Positions 33,600 through 44,879 of a stretch of 64,000 nucleotides of DNA are shown piece after piece; within the stretch, counting starts at the first letter, position 1; each line of letters starts with the position of its first letter. The DNA comes from Meandrina meandrites. Lineage: Eukaryota > Cnidaria > Anthozoa > Scleractinia > Meandrinidae. The stretch lies in the NCBI GenBank assembly GCA_963693305.1, contig OY855905.1, positions 19,067,937-19,131,936 on the forward strand, written 5' to 3'. Position numbers and translations under genes: made by a program. The notes under the pieces are model-generated. The model had not been told where the DNA came from. It worked only from the letters and a program-made list of their open reading frames with translations, and searched no databases.

Positions 33600-35341
33600 A
33601 CAATAACAGCACAGCAAAGTAATCGATCACGAACCTTGAGTGATAACAGAAACCATGAAAATATTCCCTTAGCTCAACCTGTTACAGCCTGTACAAACGA
33701 CACACGGGCAAACAAACAGACAACAAATGGTTACATGCATCAGTGGGATGTTTTAAAGGAATGAAGAGACGTTCTTCTGGTCTGTATCGTTAGGTCGCCG
33801 GTAATATTGTTGTTTTAAATATTTATATAATTATCAGACGGTTTTCAAAATTCACTTTGAAAAGAAACTTATAGTATGTAACATGCAGTTGACCTTTCAA
33901 AGACAGGGAAAACGCTTGGTACCGGTTTTGGTTGCCCAGGCGCTGTGGCAGTTCTCTTTACAGTGCATTGATTTTTAATTCGGTTAAGACAGGTCCTGCA
34001 GAAATAAGTGTCTGTGTTATACGTTTCTCATTATTATTTATTTGTTGTGAACTGAAAGTATGAGCGGTTGCTCTCCATAGGATAGAATCCTATTAATGAA
34101 AAGGAGGAATGCAATTGTACATTAATCTGCTGCAATGCCCTGCACAGGTAGTTGGAACCATTTTCAATTACCATCGTCACGTTTCTTTCTGACCTCGGGT
34201 TTGAGCGAACTTTGAGAAATGAAATAACAGAAGAAACCGATAGAAGCTGCACAAATAATATTGCGGCCTACAAGCGCAGTTTGTGCATAAGAAAAGTCCA
34301 ATCATCTTACCGCATTTGCATTTCTATCCTACGCAGAAAAGAACGCGACTGTGATGGAGACAACGAAGGGTGATGTTGTCCTGAGCAGTTTTCTTTGTAG
34401 ACTGGATACTGTTTGCTATAGTGAATTTTAGTTCCCGTATAGTACCAGCACCTTAAAAAGCCTGTACAATTACTCTATGGTCCGTCACAAGTTTATCTGA
34501 CTGCTACAAATATATATTCAGGTTTCGTTTGCTTTGACATTCAATGGTACGGTGTTGTTTAAACTGAGTAAAAGCAAACTTTAATTTGGAAGTGATAAAT
34601 AAAAACCAACAATGAATTTTTGTATACTGAGTCACTTAAAATCGGCGTTAACAGAAGATCATTGTTTCATTGTACTTTGCGTATGAATAACACCAAAATT
34701 CCACTGGTGTTTGTCCAGCAGCACTTGTTTATTTTTAAATTATTTATAACAAACAACGTCAAAATAATAACTACAATACATGGATGATATAATTTGCAGA
34801 ACGTGTGCTGTGGTGAACAATACACGCCTTACATTTGAAAAGTCTTATTTCCCATTTTAGCATAAGGCAAACATTAATGAACGATTGATTTTGGCATTTG
34901 AACGTTCCACAAAACTGCAAGCATATTCGTTTTTTAACAAGTTAAATGAAGATAAAAAGTATTAAAAAAAAACAGGTTTACCATGGCAGTGAACAGTTGG
35001 AATCGCCATTCCTTTTTAACGGTCATTTAAGTAATCGGATATTGAATAAACTTATAATTCGTCCCCTTAGACTGCATGCTAATTTTTTATCGCCTTGGCT
35101 GGGCCCCACGCAAGTTGTTATTTTGATATATTTTTACACTGAACTTTATTTCGTAGAGTTTGTGATATTGTATATTGTGTTTACTTACTGATTTTATCAA
35201 GATCAAAGGTCAAAACAAGGAAGAAATATGTGGTTAACAACTTATGTTCTCAGCCAATCAGAAATGGATATGATACCAGTTTTAGCGTGTGCAAGAATTA
35301 TATAACTAATATTTCATATTAATTATATGTATAAGAATATT
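33600..35341. other. Gene-poor stretch downstream of the GPCR
   Basis: I see no supported gene. Short frames on both strands lack recognisable motifs. TTTATT at 35145-35150 is an AATAAA on the minus strand, about 190 bp beyond the stop of the GPCR at 35342-36361, and is its likely polyadenylation signal. Confidence 0.5.
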
Positions 35342-36361
35342 TCATAGCGTAGTTTGAACCTGTTCAGGACGTACTGAAATCCTTAATGCCGGACGATCAG
35401 CGACTGTGAAAAATTGCAACTCAATTATTCTCTTGAAAGTTCGTCTAAATCGCCTGTTTTTTACAGCGTACACAAGAGGGTTAACTACAGAAGCTAAACA
35501 AACAGTAAGCATCAGTAGCTCTTGTACTACGCCAGGAATCGTGCTACCAAAAGCAACCATGACACCTGCCACTGCAGTTGGAAACCAACATATTCCAAAC
35601 AAGCAAATCACGAAGAACAGTGTTTTTGCGATGTTGACGTCTTCTCCAACTTCTCTGCGAAGTCCACTGTTTTCACTGCCTTTTCCACTGTGCTTACAGT
35701 CTTGATTACTATTGATTTGCCTTCTGTGCTGTCTTACTGTTCGATAGATTCCAACGTAACATCGCATGACAACGATTATATTTGCGTATAATGTGAAATA
35801 AGCCACAATGCGTGATATTCTACTAGCACTTTCAGGTTTCTTATCAATAGAGCAGAAAGCATTGTTTGAATTAAACGCGTACCTCCCCAGGCCATACAGT
35901 GGTCGTGATGCGACTATAATGGCGTAACACCATATCCCGACTACCATACAGATAACGTTTCTCCTCGTGTAAATACTTTTGTACCTGGCTCTGTGACGTA
36001 TCATGATAAAGCGATTAATACTTATTGTCGTCATAGTTACAAGGGTTGCGTTCAACACCGTACCAAATATCATCCCCTGTAGTTTACATCCGCGCATGCC
36101 AAGTTTCCACTCACCCTGCATGAATGTCGCACTGGTCAGTGGCAAGACAGCTACACAGAACAGAAAATCCGTTATAGCCAAGTTCACCACAAACACGTTT
36201 GGTATTGTTCTCAGCGTTTTATCTTTCCAGACTGCGATGAACACCAACGTATTTCCACAAGCTCCAAGTACCATTAAAGAGCAAGTGACGAGGATTTCGG
36301 CGGTTACTTGCAAAGAACTGCGAGGTGGAAGAGAAAACGGCGTTGTTCTTGAATGATTCAT
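35342..36361 (-). CDS. Melatonin-receptor-like class A GPCR, single exon
   Basis: An intact 339-residue frame with seven hydrophobic segments. Visible landmarks are GNTLVFIAV in TM1 (N37), NLAITDFLF in TM2 (D65), C92 at the start of TM3 and NRF at 116-118 in place of DRY. FGICWFP is in TM6 and NPLVY at 294-298 in TM7. An N-glycosylation site (N2) precedes TM1. The N-R-aromatic motif at the TM3 end and the overall TM1-TM3 sequence fit melatonin-receptor-like proteins, which are expanded as intronless genes in cnidarians. NPLVY differs from the NAxxY of vertebrate melatonin receptors, so the ligand is unknown. It would act at the plasma membrane through G proteins. The start is the first ATG before the short extracellular tail. 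Confidence 0.85.
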   Translation of the reverse strand: MNHSRTTPFSLPPRSSLQVTAEILVTCSLMVLGACGNTLVFIAVWKDKTLRTIPNVFVVNLAITDFLFCVAVLPLTSATFMQGEWKLGMRGCKLQGMIFGTVLNATLVTMTTISINRFIMIRHRARYKSIYTRRNVICMVVGIWCYAIIVASRPLYGLGRYAFNSNNAFCSIDKKPESASRISRIVAYFTLYANIIVVMRCYVGIYRTVRQHRRQINSNQDCKHSGKGSENSGLRREVGEDVNIAKTLFFVICLFGICWFPTAVAGVMVAFGSTIPGVVQELLMLTVCLASVVNPLVYAVKNRRFRRTFKRIIELQFFTVADRPALRISVRPEQVQTTL

Positions 36362-39300
36362 TCTTTTTCATACGAGAAGGTCTGCTGAAAACAAACAGTA
36401 ATTAAAAAGTGTTAGTAGGATTCACTTGTAAATGTGAACGAAATAAAAACACCGATATACACACATTTGGAGCGTCAATACACATGCTGTCTTCTCTAGA
36501 TTTTACGCACAAGCCCGAAATCAAAGCGTGACCTGCTCTCGCCAACTAACTAAAAAAGACTTTTCAAGTCACAATGAGCGACGATACAAAAGTAAAAATA
36601 CTCAGAGGACACAGTTATTCAATTTCATCAACAGTCTTCCAACCAAAATAGTGTTCATTTGTATAGCCCTATTTAAACCTTACATCATGTAACTTTTCTT
36701 TCGAGCTTCTGTTAACGAATTACTACATCTTGTTTTGTTTCTGTTAACAATGAACTGACAGAAAAAGGGCCTGAAGGCTCGCACTAAGAAGAGAATAAAA
36801 CAATCTAGCAGCTAACCGAAAACAAGCTATCAAATTGCATGGCAAATTATCGAATTCAGATGATTAATTACTGAGAAAATGGCGGATCAATTTTTCCCTG
36901 ACAGCCGTTGTAATTTTCACTCAGCTTAATGAAAATGGAAATTCAACGCCCATCACAACACTGACCCTGAACAAACCACTACTGTTCGCAATTACAATCC
37001 AACGAAGAGCGAACGCTCTGAGGTAAATGAATGAATACAAATTTTCACAGTAAGGCTTATCTTTCACACACGAAGTATAACATGCTCTTATTATTTGGCG
37101 GTTGTTCAATATTTATATCCCAAGTTTCACTGTCCCCTCAATATAGGCGATATATTGCATGTCCAGTAATAACAAAAAAGGAAATTAAAATGGAAAATTG
37201 GCTTCTTATTGGCTGACAGGAAGAGTGTTTGCCTTTTATCACTTTCTGTAATATAAAACAGTAAGTAGAAATACACAGTTCGACAACTTAATCTATTCAA
37301 TCTATTGCTCAAAAAGGAATATTGATATATTGCTGACATTTCATATGGACAGGTGATAAATTTTCTTATTTCGTCAGATTCGCACACGAACAGATGGAGT
37401 CAACACAACGGAACGGAAGATATTGTACGGCGTCTGATTTTAGTTAGCAAGTAGTAGAAACATGATCACTTTTCGTCTTGTTCTTTTTGCCATCTAACTA
37501 ATAAGTTAACAATTTTTAGTCATTATCTTCAGGTTTTTAACAGAAGTGTTCGTGTTTCTTTTACAACATCAGCAAAGTGGTACATGTGTGCTTATGTGCT
37601 GATTCCTTGGTTTTTCTCTGTTAAAGGAAGAGTGAAAATGGTACAATCTTTTTCAATAAGCAGTTAAATCACAGTAAAAAATAGTATTTTCCTGAAAAAA
37701 TTAGGCTGACATTATCAGAGGAAACATCAAAGCAACATGTCGCCTTTATTTTAATTAATACTAGCAAATATCATAGAAAGCTTTACCCTGTACAAATTTT
37801 ACTTCGCATTAGTACCTTTATCGGAACCCCGTTAATTCGACCGGCAACGGGCGATTAAATCTGTCCTGTATAACAATGTAGCGGCCTTGATATTTTTGTA
37901 AAGGGATTTGAACTTTTATGGGACCAAACAATGCAGCCGTAATAACTAATGCAGTGATTTTAAAGGCGTGGGTTCTAATGCGCAAAACAACTCTACTTTC
38001 AAGTAAAATTGTATCGCTAGAGTTGGGTATTGCCTGAAATGCCGCTTTTTTTAGACTGTTTTGTCTTAGTTTGATGCTGTATGGTAAAGTTTTGATAAAA
38101 CGGATTGCTTTTGACCTTGTGAAAATACGCGCGTACAGTATTGATGACCATAATGACCTTTGATGACCATTGACGCAATGGCTGATGTTATCAGAAAGCA
38201 ACAAAAGCGTAAATAAAACCATTCCTCATTTTAATAACATTTTTCAAATAAAATACGGTGTTTTTCTCTACATACTAAATAAATAAGAAAAATTTAGCAA
38301 AATAGAGCAGTTTTTAATTGAGTATCGTAAAACCAAAACCGAAGTAACAACTCTGGCCAGTCACAAAGGACACAGACAATTCAGTGAACCAATCAAAACT
38401 CGAAGCAAAGACATGTAGCCTGCACAAAGCGCGGGAAAACGCGCGAGCGAGTCACAATTGGTATTGGTTTTACTTCTGATTGGTTGAGAAAGCGGCGACA
38501 GTTTTTTCGACCAACCACTAAGCATATTAATGCAAAACAAAAGCAAATGCGAATTACTTTCAACACTGAAGTGAAAACAACTCTACTTGCGTTAAGTTGC
38601 TTATAGTTCCACTCATGGGAATTCGATCGAAAATTATTTGGCACTAATTAGGACGTCATTACTCCGGACAAATTGTTTAGATCTCGAAAAATGACTCTTA
38701 TTGGGCAAAATATGTACAGTGTAAAAGCAGACCAAAGATCCAGCAAAATTAAAAACCGAGAATTCGGTGTTTTTTTTATATTGCGTCAGAGGGAAACGGT
38801 TTAAACCGTTTTATTATACTCCAACTATTAAAAGCAATGAACAAATAAATCTCTCTTTTAGCCTCGATGTGTTGTCAACAACATTGAGCTGTCACACAGT
38901 TCTTATGCACTTTGAATATTGTGAATGATTATAGCCCTTTGATGTGGACATTTTATCATAAAAGCTGTTAAATCCATTGTTTGAAATGGTTCACCCGTGC
39001 ACAGCACCAGTACGTACACGCGAAAACGAGACGGATGTGGTGCAAAAAGTGAAGTTTTTTGGCGCGACATTTAGGCTAGTTCTGTATTTAAAGGTACAAA
39101 ATATTGCGGCCACCTAACCCTAACGCTGAAATTTGATTGGAACATAAATGACAGTTTGTTAACTATAAAGAGAACAATACGTCTTTTTCAAACCAAGAGA
39201 CTTAGAATCAGCTCAGATCTTCGCTTCCTTGGTCCAAATTATGAACATTTTTTTCTCTGAGAAGATATGCATAAAATATTTATTTTCAGATAACTCATGT

Positions 39301-42300
39301 ACATATTGGTGAATAGGAAACGATTTTTTAATTCGCCAAAGTACTCAGTAATCAATTTCAGTTTAGTTTGTGTGAGTGAGAATTAAGTATCCCATAAAAG
39401 AGCTTTGTTAGCCAGCAGCCATTCCCAAAGTTTCAATCGCGAGACTCTCCAGATTACCAAAAGTGGATGTGAAAACTGAAAAAACCCGCTAGTTTCCAAG
39501 GAAGCTGCTTTACGAGGGCAGTTCAAGGAATGAGAAACCCTAGACAAATTGAATATTATTCGGCAATGTGGTATGACTTACATCTGCTTTCAAGAGAATG
39601 ATAAATGACTTCCTAGTGAGATTACATGCGCATGAGGTGGATTGAACGCGGCGATTAGTGGCGCTCATGTGCAAAGCAGCAAAACACGAAAATGAAAATA
39701 AACTATTACAATAATGGTCGCCGTAAACTAGGAGGCTAAATAAATTAGGTAACATATTTGCACGTCCTTTTAATTCAGAAGCAATCAAGCAAAAACCACA
39801 TTATATAGGAAACGGTAAAAATCGGCTTACCTTTTACTTTAATTACCTTTTCCCAGAATAGATCCATACAAAGAAGGATAAAATTCTCGCTTTCGCAACA
39901 AACTAAACTCCACGTGAAATAGTCAAACGCGAAATTTTTGTCTTTCGAAGACAGAAACGTGATGTTTAATCCCTTATATAGTTTAACGATTAGGCGCAAT
40001 TTATCAAATTACTCCAACGTCACGTTATTTATTGTTTCTTTCTTTTCCACTGACGGCTAAAGAGATGCGTCCAGTTTGCCTTATACTTGTCACTTTACCA
40101 CTTGCAATTTTCTTAAAGGAAGACAGATTTGCATGAACTGATAGCAGATACGACTGAAATGAAATAAATAATGGCATACGTATATCGTTCACGGATGCGC
40201 ATAGATGTTGCAACGACAGCGGGTGTGGGAGTTACGCTGAGCGAATTGTAATCTAGTCATTTCAGACAAAAAAAAACAGTAACGCGCGCGTTTTTCGTTA
40301 AACAAATGCTCTGACCGTAGCTTGTTATTCATAATCGCGTGCGTCACATGGGGGTAATTTACATTCTATTAAAAATTCGCAGCAATCGGCGGAACGAATC
40401 TCAGATAGAATCTCCGCTACTTGAGTTAAGCTGAGATATTTTTTTTCGCGCATGTAAAGGGCACGCACGGGATTGATGACACAACAGCATTTAAAGATTG
40501 ACAGAAATTTTCTTAACTGTATGAGCGGTAAAATGTCATCAAAACCATGATGGAAAAAAGCCCTAAGACTTTTAGGGCAATTAAGATGCTTTGCTGCTGT
40601 TAATGCGAAATCGAGATTACTGCTGCGGATGTTCCTGTAAATTGTAAAGCCATGCTGTAAATAAAAAGGTTCACATCTGTCCATCCTAGTCACATGAAAT
40701 AAAACTCAGAACCAAGAACACTTTGTAAAACTATTTTTAGCCAAGTCGAATTTCTGAATGAACTGAATCCGGTATCCAAAAACAAAGGGCGACCGCGAAG
40801 AAAGTGATAGCGAAAGATTAATCTTGGTTCGTGCTTAAATATTTAGTAGCTCTGAATGATAAGAATTCCATTTTGGCATCCGGCCTTGATTGTAGCTTGC
40901 TATTCGTACGGTTTGTGCTGTTGTATTGTACGACAAAACAGTTTGGTGGCTACGAGGTCCTTCCTTAGCATTTTCCATACGAACTGGTAAGTAAAATTCT
41001 AATAAAATTATTTTTACTTCAAGTAGAGTTATATGAAAGAGCTAGTAGGAAATCATGAACTAAATCACTAAGTAACTCGAGGTTTCGTGTTTTGTAGAGA
41101 ATGCTGACTGCTGTAAATTCTCTTTAAAGGAAATTTCCGGTACAGATATTCCAGTGTTCTAATACTTAATGTAGCCGTTAAACAGTTGTAAAAAAGTCTT
41201 CGCTAATTTTCGAATGAAAAGAATGAACCGTAAGCAAACGAACAAATAAATGAATGAATGAACCGTGTATTGAAATTTAATAAGGAGTGTTTTGCGGCTC
41301 CAAATTATAAAATTAACTTGCTTACCCAAAGGCGCGCAATTACGTTCCGAAATGAGGACAAAAACTGCCGTATTTAATAAAAAAAATTTCATATAGAATT
41401 AATAACATTTAAACAAGTATAAAATTTTAAAGAACATAATGCCTCAAAAATCATTTTTCATTTGTTTTATTCGTGTGGCTCCTTTGGCTTAAGATAAAGA
41501 TGTTATTTCTACTTTTCCATTACACTATATTTCCGCGGTCCGCATATGGGATAAAGAGGAATTATTACGTTTTGCTGACACAAAGGTTTCATAACTCAAT
41601 GGTAGTGCATCGCCACAGAGATAATGAGTTCAAATCCTGTCAAAGTTTCACATTTCGTTTATTTGATCACTAGTGCGCGGGAAAATTTGAAACTAAGAAC
41701 TAGACGCACTTAAAACACACGCACAATTCCGGCCAGGGCAAATTTCTTGTTGCGAAATAAAAGTCTAACAGAACTGGAACTAATAAACTCGCACTCAATC
41801 CCGGCAATTCGAGGTAAGCTCGGTCAGTGCTACCACTTCTTCTTATAGTTTTGTTTGACACTTATATCCCTCTAGCCTTCAGATCATTTTATGGGAATGT
41901 CTCTGTTTCTAAGTTCGTCGACAAAATGAATACAAGCCATTTTCACACCACATTTTCTGCCATTGCGTTTGTGATCGTCTCTAAAAAACATGCGAGAACA
42001 TCCACGCGACGCACGTTAACATCCGCGGGTGAACTGGGCACCATGTCTAAAAATAACTTAAGAGGAATTACCTTTGGAATAAGACCTATTTGGGGGATTA
42101 ACTCTCTTACTTCGTACTCTCTTATTTAATTTTCAATGCAAGAACGAGTAAAATCGGTAAAAGTTAAATCCTCCATAGAACTTCACCGTTAAATGATTTG
42201 ACAAAAATCCCATAAATTTCATTAGATGTTTTCTTCTTCTTCCTTTGCTATGGCGTAGTTATTTAGTTTTCATACTTACTCGTTAGTTTACGTCTTACTC

Positions 42301-44320
42301 AATCATATTTGAAAACTACATACATTTAGTTTGCTTTGTTTTTGAACACCCTCTTTCGTCTTTTCCATGTCACTGAAAAAAAAAAAACACGTGTGTTTAA
42401 TGCCTCGTGCAGAAATCAACACGTGTTTTAACGTTTCAACACGTGTGGATTTTAAAGTTCTCGTAAATTAAAAAATTATCTTAGTAATTAATCAGGAAAC
42501 AGCAATGATTCATGTTCTACTTGCGACATTTTGATAAGAGCCGTTAAAAGAGGTTAGATCAAAGAAGTTACATGTATTTACCAGCAAACGCGTCGCGTTT
42601 TGATGTACAGTTAAAACGCCTGTAAAAAGACGCGCGCTAATGCCGTCGTTATATATTCCAAGTCAGTTCCAATACGTCCTGATCCTTTATTTGAACAAAC
42701 AGTTTTTTTGACACGTTGTCGACGTGATGATAACATCCTCCCTCCGGATCTACGCAAGTGTTTATAAAATATTACACAACGAAAATACTTGTATGGGATT
42801 GTGTTCTTTTTTTTCAACTAATTTATGTAACGTAGAGCTCTGATCTTTTACTACGGATACCAAAAAGAGACCTTTGTAATCTAACCAAGATGTGAAACGC
42901 CGGGATAATAACTCACTTGTTGCGATTCTGTTAACAAGAAAGCCGAGAAATGTCATGATTTGTTAACTTACCGATCTCAAACCAAAAGAAAACCTAAAAT
43001 TTTTTTTATTACCATTCAAGTGACTATTGCCAATGTATGAGAGGAAGCATTTCTTGAGAGGGGAGGAGTTGTAAGTACCAGCGTAAAGGACCAGTCACTT
43101 AAGGGATCGACCGAGGACATACTCCGTCCTAGAGGATTTTGGCAGATTAGATCAGTTGGAAAAGCCATTTCCTATATATTTCAGCTGTTCTTTGTAAGGG
43201 ATGTAACCTTCTAACCCCTATCCCCCTGGATTCGCCCTTTCATATTTATTGCCGAATTCAAAATTTCAATGTGATTTTAATATGAAATTTTCTTTGAAAA
43301 CCTTCAACGAGACACTAAAAAGTTTAAAGTTTAAATCACGAGAGAGAAAGAGAGAAAGGTTGCAAACCACAGTTTCAGCTTTTGTTTTGATTAACTAGCA
43401 CTACTTTTCCAATTTTGTCGACGACAAGCACTTTTCCTTGCTCTCTTTTAAACTGCATATATTACAGTACAACGAAATATGCTCCAGCACAATTCTGAAG
43501 AAAAACAACCCACCGCAAAAGAAATTCACGATTTTCCAAGGTACTGGGCTTCGCTCTCGCACGCCGTCTTCACTTGATTCTCAGTATTCTCTCGGTTTTG
43601 CAAGCAACCAACAACAAAAAAGTTGTGAATTCAATTCAAGTAACTCGCAACGAAACCTTAAATGCTTTTGCCTAAATATTTGTGTATGATGTAGCCAAGC
43701 CCAAGAGCGAAGCTCTGCAGTTATTTATTTTGCCTTCTATTAACTCTGAATTTAAGTGATTAAACAATTTTCTTGCTCTTGCTCATTTTCTCATTCAAGT
43801 GGCGTATGGACTTACATACGGACGGACATTCAAATTTTTCACCTCGATGGGTTTACCAAATTTTCTTAAGCATAGATTTCCTCTTACGTGGGTCTTCGGC
43901 ACACGCTGAAGCTCCGCTATGAAGACATGTTACAGTCCATTGGCTGAGTTGGTCAAGTATAATGATTTGTTTTTTTTTTTTTCATGGGTTTCTGCGCCTC
44001 ATTAACGGGGAACAAGCTGGGGTGGGAAAAGAAAACTTCTTTGTACGTGTGCTGTTTTAATTAACAATAAAATAATTATAAAATTTTAGGTCTAAAGCAT
44101 TTGAGTTTAGACTTAACGCTGACAAAGTTATTTAATTTCCTCTTTACGAAGAAAGTTTTGCGAAATAGATATGAAGAAAACAATTCGAACAATGACAACG
44201 TAAACTTTAAAATCAAAAAGCACAACATGCAACTCGGAAGAAACTATAACCTTTACTTGGAAATAGGTTCGAAATGGCAAGCTCAAACTTTTCACGGCGT
44301 GGGCTTTTTCCTTCGTTTAA
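36362..44320. other. Long gene-poor region
   Basis: About 8 kb in which I find no gene I can support. The longest frames (minus 38222-37818, 134 codons; minus 40693-40325, 122 codons) have no recognisable domain and no splice context. CCAAT/ATTGG words are frequent near 38.4 kb. A cluster of three CACGTG boxes lies at 42387-42446. Confidence 0.5.
42387..42446. promoter_or_regulatory. Cluster of three palindromic E-boxes
   Basis: ACACGTGT occurs at 42387-42394, 42419-42426 and 42439-42446. CACGTG is the core bound by bHLH factors such as CLOCK/BMAL, USF and MYC. No gene start is visible next to it in the window, so function is unproven. Confidence 0.4.
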
Positions 44321-44875
44321 AGTGCCTATGAAGTGAAAATTGTTTTTGTTTAGTTATAATATTCACCTTTCGAAAAACACGATTCCAAAGTTTGAAACAT
44401 CTAGCTTTAAAAATAACGATTTTACAAGCGCTCAAAGTTGTGCCATTTTACCCTCAAAAATGGTCAGGGGAATGGGTTGAGTTTAATCCAAAAATACCAG
44501 GCCGTGACGTCACTTTGGTGCCTCACATTTGTTTACACAGTCAGTGTTTCTTGTATCCAATGAGTATTTTCAGTTCGAAAAGATGTCGAGCGATACAAAA
44601 ATGAGCAAAATTTCAGAAATATCTAGCAGCCCCGAAGAAGAAGAAACCAGTGAGCGAGAGGAGGAAGACGTCGGCACCAAAGTGACGTCAGAGGTTATTA
44701 TCACGTGGTATTTTGACCGCGCGATTCAAAGACCATTTTTGAGGTCAAAATGGCACAACTTTGAGCGCTTATAAAATCGTTAGTTTTTAAGCTAGACGTT
44801 TCAAACTTTGGAATCTTGTTTTTCAAAAGGTAAATATTATAACTAGATAAAAACAATTTTCACTTCATAGGCACT
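44321..44875. mobile_element. TTAA-flanked MITE with arms of about 150-200 bp
   Basis: Ends AGTGCCTATGAAGTGAAAAT and ATTTTCACTTCATAGGCACT are exact inversions, flanked by TTAA on both sides (44317-44320 and 44876-44879). Homology of the arms continues inward for about 150-200 bp (for example CAAAGTTTGAAAC and GTTTCAAACTTTG). The unpaired centre holds a short acidic frame starting MSSDTKMSKISEISSS. This is a foldback-like non-autonomous element of a TTAA-targeting family. Confidence 0.8.
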
Positions 44876-44879
44876 TTAA

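Noticed and set aside
35406..36356. Plus-strand frames opposite the GPCR at 35342-36361
   Set aside because: They are antisense shadows of an intact seven-transmembrane frame.
37818..38222. 134-codon minus frame as a gene
   Set aside because: No domain, signal or splice pattern, and the length is within chance expectation for a 64-kb window.
40325..40693. 122-codon minus frame with several cysteines
   Set aside because: No recognisable spacing of cysteines, no signal peptide and no flanking exon signals.
41575..41655. tRNA-like stretch with A-box-like and B-box-like words
   Set aside because: AACTCAATGGTAGTGC and GAGTTCAAATCCTG resemble pol III boxes, but no acceptor stem pairs and the anticodon arm does not fold convincingly. 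At most a SINE relic.
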